A program made the translations under genes and the position numbers. DNA of 5,631 nt. It comes from JAJYSO01 sp964451785 (GTDB lineage Bacteria > Bacteroidota > Bacteroidia > Flavobacteriales > Flavobacteriaceae). The stretch covers positions 1 to 5,631 of the forward strand of contig CAYVJG010000069.1 in NCBI GenBank assembly GCA_964451785.1, given 5' to 3'. The notes beneath the pieces are model-generated. The model saw nothing but the letters and a program-made list of their open reading frames with translations, had not been told where the DNA came from and searched no databases. Shown here one piece after another: positions 1-5,631 of this stretch. How positions within the stretch are numbered: position 1 is the stretch's first letter; each line of letters begins with the position of its first letter.

Positions 1-2744
1 CCAAGGCAGTAACCACCATTACTGCTGAAGACATCCAAGACCGTCCAAACGCTTCGGCTATCAGCTCTTTACAAGGTAAAGTTGCTGGTTTAAATATCGG
101 TAGCAACAGTGGGCAACCTGGAACCTCAGGAACGGTTATCTTACGTGGGGTCGGCTCTATCAATGGTAACATTGAACCGCTTTTTGTGGTTGATGGAATC
201 CCTACTACAAAAGATAACTTCACCAACATCAACCCTAACGCCATTGCCAGCATCAGTGTCTTAAAAGGCCCTAATGCAACTTCTGTATATGGTAACCGCG
301 GTTCAAATGGAGTAATTGTGGTGACTACTAAAAGTGGTAAATACAACAGCAAAATGAAAATCAATTACCGTTCTCAATACGGATTTTCTGAGCTTATGCC
401 GCTCAACTTGGAGTTGATGAATGCTAAACAAAAATTGACCTTTCAACGCAACAACAATATTGCAAACAGTATTGGCCTAGGCATGACCGACCAAGAAATT
501 GCTGCTTACGCTCATGGCACAAATACTTATTGGACTGATTATTTCTTTAGAACTGCGCAAACCAACCAACAAAACTTGAGCATAACATCAGGTGGTGAAA
601 ACTTGCGTAATGCTACCGCTATTAACTATATGGAGCAAGAAGGAACCTTTTTAGCTTCACAACTTCAACGCTTTGGCTTCCGCAATAAATTCAGCGGTAA
701 AACCAGTGACGATAAATTTCACTACAGCACCAACATTCAAATGTCTTTTTCTAAATCAGACTTTAGCAATGATGCCGGTAGCCGAGCTATTTATTTCAAT
801 TCTTTCTTAAATGCTATGCAAGGCTCGCCACTTTTGAGCCCTTTTGACCCGGATGGTTCTGTAACTATTGATGGCGGTTTAATTCCTGGTGACCCTGCTT
901 CAATAAAACCTTTCTACGCGCCAATTGTACTGCTAAATTCTACACATTACAACACACAACGTGAGGAGCAATTAAACATCCTTGGTGGCTTACACGCTGA
1001 TTGGAACTTTATCAGCCATTTTACAGCCGGTGTTGATGTCAATGTAAACTACACCACATACCGCAATACTAACATCACTAGCCCACTTTCTCTACTAGGA
1101 CCATTCCAAGTTGACCAACGCGCAGAATACGGTGGTATACAAGGTGAAAGTTACACACGTGATGCACGCTTTACAGTACGCACCAATTTAAACTACAACA
1201 ACACCTTTGGAATTGATAACAAACACTCTGTCAATGTCAACCTCTATACAGAATACCACAAAAATCACTATTACGGTATGGGCTATAGCACCAGAGGTCT
1301 TGATCCAAAACTCATAGGAACTTCTAATGCTTTTAATCTTCTCACAAGAGAAGACCTTGATGGAGATGGCGTTTTAGACTACCCATATGCAGAAAGAACT
1401 AGCTTAAGTTTAAGTAATGTTAGCACTGGTTTATTCTCATACTTTGCTACTGCCGATTATGACTACGATGACCGTTTTGGACTTCAAGCTTCTATTCGTC
1501 GTGATGCTTCATTGCGTTTTATTGACGATAACAAATGGGGAACCTTCTGGTCTGTTGCCGGACGTTGGAACATCGATAAAGAGGCATGGATGGAAGATTC
1601 AGCTTTCAATTTGCTAAAATTACGTGCAGGATATGGTACTTCTGGTAACCAATCTATTGCTGGTGGGTTTTATGGCGGTTTAGATTTATTCCGCAATCTA
1701 TATACTGGTGGTAATGGTTATAACGGAACAAATTCTTATGTTGCTGCCACTATCGCCAACCCTTCGTTGCGTTGGGAAACCACTAAAACTCTCAATATCG
1801 GTGTTGATTTTGGCGTGTGGAAAAACAGATTAAACGGTAAATTAGACATCTATGAAAAGAAAACAACTGACCTCTATCAAAGTCGCCCGGTTTCTTTAGT
1901 TTTTGCTACCTCTTCAATTAACGCTAATGTTGGTTCATTGCGCAACCGCGGTATTGAACTCGCTTTAGAATACACCATCTTCAACAATTTAGATTGGGAT
2001 ATTAAAGTGTATGGAAATGCTTCATACAACAAAAATGAAATTTTAGAATTGCCGGGGGCTGATGAAAACGGTTCTATCAGAGATGGTAGTACAGGAACAT
2101 TAACTGAAGGACAATCAATTGGTGAATATTTTGTAGCAAAATACGCTGGTGTCAACCCGGCTAATGGTCATGCTTTATTTTATGACATCAATGGTAACTT
2201 AACAGAACAGTTACGTGATGCAGACCGTGTATATACTGGTGATTATCAAGTATTCCCTGAAATTCAAGGAGGATTTGGAGCTATTATTTCTTACAAAGGA
2301 TTCTCTTTAGCTCAAGATTGGGTGTTTTTTGCTAATGTAGATCGCTTAAACTTAGATTTAGCTGATTTAGAAGGTAGTGCAAACTATATTAACTATAACT
2401 CTGCAGCCTCTCTATTACGCGCATGGAAACAACCAGGAGATATTACTGATATCCCAGGACTTTATCCCTCTATCTCAACAATTGATCACATCAATGGTGA
2501 TGACCGTTATATCCAAGACGCATCCTATTTACGCTTGCGCAACGTGAGTTTAGGGTATACCTTTAGTAAAGATTTACTTCAAGGTTTACCGGTTAACTCT
2601 ATCAAAATTTACGCCCAAGCTGAAAACCTATTGACCTTTACAAAATTTGAAGGCTTTGATCCACAAAGTTCTTACACCGGTATCGAATCTTCTCGCTACC
2701 CAAGTGCTAAAACTTATACCATAGGATTAAACGTTTCTTTCTAA
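1..2744 (+). CDS. SusC/RagA-family TonB-dependent outer-membrane transporter, 5'-truncated by window edge
   Basis: This is the barrel subunit of a SusCD nutrient importer. It moves a ligand captured by its SusD partner across the outer membrane, powered by TonB-ExbBD. The frame is open from base 3, giving 913 visible residues (residue n starts at base 3n). The plug domain shows LQGKVAG (23-29), LRGVGS, FVVDGIP (around 61-67) and the conserved NPNAIASISVLKG...VYGNRGSNGVIVVTTK block (77-110). The rest is the 22-strand-type barrel. Late family motifs include NPANGHALFYD (718-728), DADR (739-742), NVSLGYTF (847-854), AENLLTF (873-879) and a terminal aromatic, NVSF. The signal peptide, the carboxypeptidase-regulatory-like domain and the TonB box, roughly 110-140 residues by family norm, lie upstream. 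The GTG at 186 encodes the first Val of VVDG inside the plug and is not a start. An Asp-rich loop, DLDGDGVLD, lies at 451-459. The family call is very secure; the substrate is unknown. Confidence 0.97.
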   Translation, partial: KAVTTITAEDIQDRPNASAISSLQGKVAGLNIGSNSGQPGTSGTVILRGVGSINGNIEPLFVVDGIPTTKDNFTNINPNAIASISVLKGPNATSVYGNRGSNGVIVVTTKSGKYNSKMKINYRSQYGFSELMPLNLELMNAKQKLTFQRNNNIANSIGLGMTDQEIAAYAHGTNTYWTDYFFRTAQTNQQNLSITSGGENLRNATAINYMEQEGTFLASQLQRFGFRNKFSGKTSDDKFHYSTNIQMSFSKSDFSNDAGSRAIYFNSFLNAMQGSPLLSPFDPDGSVTIDGGLIPGDPASIKPFYAPIVLLNSTHYNTQREEQLNILGGLHADWNFISHFTAGVDVNVNYTTYRNTNITSPLSLLGPFQVDQRAEYGGIQGESYTRDARFTVRTNLNYNNTFGIDNKHSVNVNLYTEYHKNHYYGMGYSTRGLDPKLIGTSNAFNLLTREDLDGDGVLDYPYAERTSLSLSNVSTGLFSYFATADYDYDDRFGLQASIRRDASLRFIDDNKWGTFWSVAGRWNIDKEAWMEDSAFNLLKLRAGYGTSGNQSIAGGFYGGLDLFRNLYTGGNGYNGTNSYVAATIANPSLRWETTKTLNIGVDFGVWKNRLNGKLDIYEKKTTDLYQSRPVSLVFATSSINANVGSLRNRGIELALEYTIFNNLDWDIKVYGNASYNKNEILELPGADENGSIRDGSTGTLTEGQSIGEYFVAKYAGVNPANGHALFYDINGNLTEQLRDADRVYTGDYQVFPEIQGGFGAIISYKGFSLAQDWVFFANVDRLNLDLADLEGSANYINYNSAASLLRAWKQPGDITDIPGLYPSISTIDHINGDDRYIQDASYLRLRNVSLGYTFSKDLLQGLPVNSIKIYAQAENLLTFTKFEGFDPQSSYTGIESSRYPSAKTYTIGLNVSF
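1353..1379 (+). other. Asp-rich EF-hand-like calcium-binding loop within the SusC barrel
   Basis: The codons read D-L-D-G-D-G-V-L-D, which fits the DxDxDGxxD calcium loop seen in EF-hand and dockerin-type sites. It sits in the middle of the barrel, in a segment rich in Asp and Gly that would suit an extracellular loop. Calcium binding is inferred from the motif alone. No flanking helices of a true EF-hand are evident. Confidence 0.5.
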
Positions 2745-2754
2745 AAAATACACT

Positions 2755-4224
2755 ATGAAAACGAACATAAAATTATTTGCTTTACTGCTTTTTATCGGCC
2801 TGTTCACTTCATGTGAAGATGCTACCGATATTATGCAGCCGGGCATGCTTGATGATCAATCTACATTTGAGTCTGTAAGTGATTTACAAAAAGGCTTAAG
2901 TGGCGTATATGTATCTTACTCTAATTTTAGCGCCATCAACTTTAATGCGGTCTTTACAGACAACGTTAAAAACGGTGCATCAAGTAACGGACAAAACCAA
3001 CAGCGTTATAACCATACGCTAACAGCCGCTAATGCCCCTGGAATTTATAGCAGCCGCTATGCCACGATTAACTTTGCGAATCGTGTGATTGAAGGCTATG
3101 AAGCTCTTGACATTACAGATCAAGCTACTCAAGACGAGGCCAATGTCATTTTAGGGCAACTTTACGCTTTACGCGCTTTAGCCCATTTTGACCTCTTGCA
3201 ATATTATGCTGAAAGTTATACTGATGACAGTGCTTTAGGTATTACCATTATGGATTTTGTGCCACATGACTTAAATTTTCAACCTAGCCGAAACACAGTA
3301 GGTGAAGTTTATGACTTTGTCAATACAGATATTGACAACGCCATCAACTTGTTAAGTGGTACAAGCTTTGACCCTATCTATATGAGTGCCGATGCCATGA
3401 AGGCCTTAAAAGCACGCGTCATGTTGTTTCATGCCGGAAATACCGATACACAAACACTTACTGATTTAATTACACTATGTGATCAAATCTTGGCCGCTCA
3501 CCCTATTGCAAATGCTACACAATATCCGGATGTCTTTAAAGACCAAAACACTGCTGGAGTGATTTTCAAAAAGAAATACCTCACAGGTGACGGAAATATT
3601 GCTGGCTTATTTTATTTTAACAACGTAGGTTCAGCAGGTGACCCATATGTTGAAGTATCTAATGGTCTCTACAACATTTTAAATAATGATGACATCCGAA
3701 AAGATGTCTTGGTTAAAAACCCAGGACTTTCTGAAGGCTCTAATTATGTAGGCATCAACTCACCTGATAATTTACTATTGATTTACAAATATCCAGGACT
3801 TTCTGATCGTGGTTTACTTGTTAACGATGCTAAAATCTTTAGAAGCGCTGAAATCTTATTGATTAAAGCTGAGGCCCAAGCCCGCTTAAACCAACCTAGC
3901 GCAGCTGCAGCTACTGTTCAACAATTGCTCAATAATCGCTATGTTTCTAATATACCTACAGTAAGTTATACTAACAAAGAAGCTGCCTTACGCGGTATCT
4001 TAAAACAACGTCGTATCGAACTCGCTTATGAAGGTCACCGCTATTTAGACCTTAAACGCTTTAGAAACGACCTCAATATCGGTATCAGTCGTAACCCAGT
4101 TGATTGTGCGTCTTATAGCGCTGATCAATGCAGTTTACCAAAAGATGATCACCGTTGGATTTTACCTATTCCTCAAGCAGAATTGAATGCCAACGCTAAT
4201 ATGGTTCAAAATCCTGGATACTAA
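2755..4224 (+). CDS. SusD/RagB-family nutrient-binding outer-membrane lipoprotein
   Basis: This is the surface lipoprotein that caps the SusC barrel, binds ligand and delivers it by a hinge-lid movement. It has 489 residues, slightly short for a family that is usually about 500-600. The signal peptide (1-19) ends in a lipobox, FTSC, with Cys20 as the lipidation site; the following E21 and D22 suit Bacteroidota surface export. Family motifs in order are ALRALAHFDLLQYYA (138-152), the RNTVGEVYDFVNTDI segment (179-193), FRSAEILLIKAEAQAR (362-377, a TPR-type helix), QRRIELAYEGHRYLDLKR (418-435) and the C-terminal RWILPIPQAEL...NPGY (467-489). Cys451 and Cys459 lie close together and could form a disulfide. 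The start at 2755 gives a well-formed lipoprotein signal and lies 10 bases after the SusC stop, so the two genes are surely co-transcribed. The ligand cannot be predicted from sequence. Confidence 0.97.
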   Translation: MKTNIKLFALLLFIGLFTSCEDATDIMQPGMLDDQSTFESVSDLQKGLSGVYVSYSNFSAINFNAVFTDNVKNGASSNGQNQQRYNHTLTAANAPGIYSSRYATINFANRVIEGYEALDITDQATQDEANVILGQLYALRALAHFDLLQYYAESYTDDSALGITIMDFVPHDLNFQPSRNTVGEVYDFVNTDIDNAINLLSGTSFDPIYMSADAMKALKARVMLFHAGNTDTQTLTDLITLCDQILAAHPIANATQYPDVFKDQNTAGVIFKKKYLTGDGNIAGLFYFNNVGSAGDPYVEVSNGLYNILNNDDIRKDVLVKNPGLSEGSNYVGINSPDNLLLIYKYPGLSDRGLLVNDAKIFRSAEILLIKAEAQARLNQPSAAAATVQQLLNNRYVSNIPTVSYTNKEAALRGILKQRRIELAYEGHRYLDLKRFRNDLNIGISRNPVDCASYSADQCSLPKDDHRWILPIPQAELNANANMVQNPGY

Positions 4225-4227
4225 AAA

Positions 4228-4698
4228 ATGAAGACTATGAAATTTACATTTAAAATAATGCTAATTGCTCTTTTAGCCGTTTTCGCAACTTCATGCTCTG
4301 ATCCTGATCGTGAAATTTATGACGGCAATGTAGCCACTAATCAAACGCTGTTACGTATTGCTAATCAGTCTTATGACATCCAACTCGATGCCAATGGACA
4401 AGGTAGCGTATCAGTTGGAGTACAAGCGAGTACTAAAGCTCCACAAGATCGTACTTATTCAATTATTGAACTCAGTAATGACCTTGAACCTGGAATAGTT
4501 GTCAACTATCAAGTAGCTTCAGAAGTAACTATTCCTGCTAATGAATATTTAGGTAGCTTTGAAGTAAACGTGTTGAATAGCAACTTGACCACAAAAAACT
4601 ATACGCTTAAAATTGCGATAGATTCTACTGTGGCTTCAGACCAAATTGTATTAGAAAACAGTAATACAACCATTAACTTTATTCCGTTTAACAATTAA
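4228..4698 (+). CDS. Small SusCD-associated surface lipoprotein with one beta-sandwich-like domain
   Basis: This is a 156-residue lipoprotein of unknown specific function. The signal peptide (1-22) ends in the lipobox ATSC, with Cys23 lipidated. The residues after Cys, SDPDRE, resemble the acidic surface-export signal described for Flavobacterium and Bacteroides lipoproteins. The mature part is about 130 residues, predicted all-beta, with alternating hydrophobic strands such as SVSVGVQAS (60-68). The segment VTIPANEYLGSFEVNV (100-115) followed by YTLKIAID (125-132) matches the general pattern of the Calx-beta or DUF1735/DUF4843-like domains common in lipoproteins of SusCD loci. I cannot fix which family. 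The start lies 3 bases after the SusD stop. A second ATG at 4237 is possible and would leave a shorter but still workable signal. The likely role is an accessory subunit that binds ligand or braces the SusCD complex. Confidence 0.85.
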   Translation: MKTMKFTFKIMLIALLAVFATSCSDPDREIYDGNVATNQTLLRIANQSYDIQLDANGQGSVSVGVQASTKAPQDRTYSIIELSNDLEPGIVVNYQVASEVTIPANEYLGSFEVNVLNSNLTTKNYTLKIAIDSTVASDQIVLENSNTTINFIPFNN

Positions 4699-4710
4699 TA
4701 TCCTGACATA

Positions 4711-5556
4711 ATGAAAACTAAATTAGTTTTTCTATTTGCCGCTATACTGGGACTGTTTGTAATGAGCTCTTGCGATCACAACAACCCCAACAACGACAAA
4801 TTTGGCGCTACGCCCGCTGAGGGTTATTTAGTATTTGAAGGCCGTACACCGGTAATTACTCCTACAATGGACTCCTTACATTTGGTGGTCAAAAATATGG
4901 CGCCTTCATACAGCCAAAATCCTCACCCCATTGAGATAACTTATGAGTTAGTGCAAACAGCTGGGGTCGACCCGAATACCTTCCTTCACCGCGATAGTCA
5001 ATCTTTTACTATCCCGGCCGGAGAAAACACTGCCCCTTTAGATTTTGCTATTGACCAAACTGTTCAACAACAAATTTTACAAAGCGCTGAGCAGATTAAA
5101 TTTAGTATTATCTTAAAAACCAACGATCAACAAGTAGCGGCTATAGACGTTTCCTCAATAGATTTAATATATCCGTGTACTATTGATCCAGCACCTAGCT
5201 ATGCCGGAGAACTCTCGGCTCCTGATATTGGCTGGGATGCTAGCAACTTTGAAGATTATACCGTCACAATGACTGAAATTGCCCCTAACTTTTATCACGT
5301 TGACGATTTATTTTCAAAAGATTGGGTATCTACTTTAACTGGAGATAACTCTAATTATGGTGGCTTTCCATTTCCTGCTACTTTAATTGTTGACCCGGCT
5401 ACTTTTGAAGTCACTGTTCAACCAGAGAACCCTCAATTAGCTAGTGGCGGAAGTGGTTTTTATGATCCGTGCAATGATACCTGGACTTTAGACATTGACC
5501 AAACGTTATTCGGTGGTGATCCATTTAGAATTCACATTGAATTAAAACCTGAATAA
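4711..5556 (+). CDS. Two-domain SusCD-associated surface lipoprotein, unknown C-terminal domain
   Basis: This is a 281-residue lipoprotein and the last gene of the operon. The signal peptide (1-20) ends in MSSC, with Cys21 lipidated, followed by DHNNPNND, an Asn/Asp-rich tether. The N-terminal domain (about 36-153) is all-beta, with VFEG (41-44), IEITYELV (74-81) and FTIPAGENTAPLDF (99-112) followed by IKFSIILK (129-136). This is the same IPA(N/G)E strand pattern as in the preceding gene. A second domain (about 157-281) begins after YPC (Cys156) and contains AGELSAPDIGWDASNFEDY, many aromatics (W175, F180, Y183, F194, Y195, W205) and the ending GGSGFYDPCNDTW (Cys254). The G-x-G-x-YDPC-x(3)-W pattern recalls C-terminal domains of Bacteroidota surface lipoproteins, but I cannot name a family. 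Cys156 and Cys254 are the only cysteines in the mature part apart from the lipidated one and may pair. It could be a glycan- or peptide-binding accessory protein in the position of SusE/F; no catalytic motif is seen. Confidence 0.85.
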   Translation: MKTKLVFLFAAILGLFVMSSCDHNNPNNDKFGATPAEGYLVFEGRTPVITPTMDSLHLVVKNMAPSYSQNPHPIEITYELVQTAGVDPNTFLHRDSQSFTIPAGENTAPLDFAIDQTVQQQILQSAEQIKFSIILKTNDQQVAAIDVSSIDLIYPCTIDPAPSYAGELSAPDIGWDASNFEDYTVTMTEIAPNFYHVDDLFSKDWVSTLTGDNSNYGGFPFPATLIVDPATFEVTVQPENPQLASGGSGFYDPCNDTWTLDIDQTLFGGDPFRIHIELKPE

Positions 5557-5576
5557 ACACATTTTGTTATCATGAG

Positions 5577-5609
5577 AAATCCCGCTTTTTTAAGAGCGGG
5601 ATTTTTTTT
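5577..5609 (+). terminator. Intrinsic (rho-independent) terminator of the SusCD operon
   Basis: AAATCCCGCT (5577-5586) and AGCGGGATTT (5595-5604) are perfect inverted repeats of 10 bp with a GC-rich core. A T-G and a T-A pair can extend the stem inward, leaving a small TTTA loop. Eight Ts (5602-5609) follow. It begins 20 bases after the last stop codon and faces the + strand. On the opposite strand the run after the stem is only three to four Ts, so it is chiefly one-directional. Confidence 0.93.
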
Positions 5610-5616
5610 AATTTTA
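5609..5616 (+). promoter_or_regulatory. Possible Bacteroidota -7 promoter element for the downstream gene
   Basis: TAATTTTA matches the Bacteroidota -7 consensus TAnnTTTG except for the last base. It is followed by CACC and then an ATG at 5621, which would give a leaderless or very short-leader transcript. No TTG -33 element is found at the usual 17-23 base spacing, because that space is filled by the terminator hairpin. The assignment is therefore tentative. Confidence 0.35.
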
Positions 5617-5620
5617 CACC

Positions 5621-5631
5621 ATGAAAAAAAA
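5621..5631 (+). CDS. Probable start of the next gene (only 3 complete codons visible)
   Basis: ATG followed by an unbroken run of As gives Met-Lys-Lys before the window ends, a common beginning for signal peptides and other proteins in Bacteroidota. It lies just after a terminator and a -7-like element, so it would be a separate transcription unit. Nothing can be said of its product. Confidence 0.45.

Noticed and set aside
186..188. GTG as a start codon for the SusC protein
   Set aside because: The frame is open upstream to base 3 and encodes conserved plug-domain motifs (LQGKVAG, LRGVGS). The GTG encodes a Val in the FVVDGIP motif.
1417..1617. Overlapping 66-codon + strand reading frame
   Set aside because: It lies wholly inside the SusC barrel coding sequence in another frame, has no recognisable features, and the SusC motifs on both sides show which frame is used.
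1877..2155. Antisense 92-codon reading frame
   Set aside because: It is antisense to conserved SusC sequence, with no start signal or family resemblance; a chance open frame.
3721..3806. 14-base direct repeat (CCAGGACTTTCTGA) 72 bases apart in the SusD gene
   Set aside because: Both copies encode in-frame Pro-Gly-Leu-Ser within SusD and there is no further similarity around them. It is likely chance codon use and not a mobile or regulatory repeat.
5572..5631. ATG-initiated frame running through the terminator to the window edge
   Set aside because: It would read straight through the terminator hairpin and its T-run, giving a low-complexity peptide. The inverted repeat explains the sequence better.
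1..5631. CRISPR array, insertion sequence, tRNA/rRNA, riboswitch or phage signature
   Set aside because: No regularly spaced repeats, transposase motifs, terminal inverted repeats or structured RNA pattern were seen. Nearly all of the window is accounted for by four coding sequences.

Overview
The window reads as part of a Bacteroidota chromosome, most likely from class Flavobacteriia. The evidence is AT-rich coding sequence, a SusC/SusD gene pair (a Bacteroidota hallmark), A-rich start regions without Shine-Dalgarno motifs, and three lipoproteins whose signal peptides begin MKT. A genus cannot be named from what is visible.

Layout: all genes lie on the + strand and are packed tightly. (1) Bases 1-2744 hold the 3' part of a SusC/RagA-type TonB-dependent outer-membrane transporter; its start lies before the window. 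(2) After 10 bases comes a complete SusD/RagB-type substrate-binding lipoprotein (2755-4224). (3) After 3 bases comes a small one-domain lipoprotein (4228-4698). (4) After 12 bases comes a two-domain lipoprotein (4711-5556). A strong intrinsic terminator at 5577-5609 closes the unit. A new gene probably starts at 5621, with a Bacteroidota-type -7 promoter element directly in front of it.

How the genes work together: SusC forms the TonB-powered barrel and SusD the hinged lid that captures ligand. The two small lipoproteins are probably cell-surface accessory subunits that sit on or beside the SusCD pair. No glycoside hydrolase, polysaccharide lyase, sulfatase, peptidase or regulator gene is visible, and the operon ends after the fourth gene, so the substrate cannot be read from the window. 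The order SusC-SusD-lipoprotein-lipoprotein recalls the Bacteroides thetaiotaomicron BT2261-BT2264 complex, in which two extra lipoproteins join a SusCD pair. That comparison is by architecture only.

The part least explained by known families is the fourth gene's C-terminal domain, followed by the role of the two accessory lipoproteins. I see no CRISPR array, insertion sequence, tRNA, rRNA or phage feature. No stretch over 300 bases lacks a gene.
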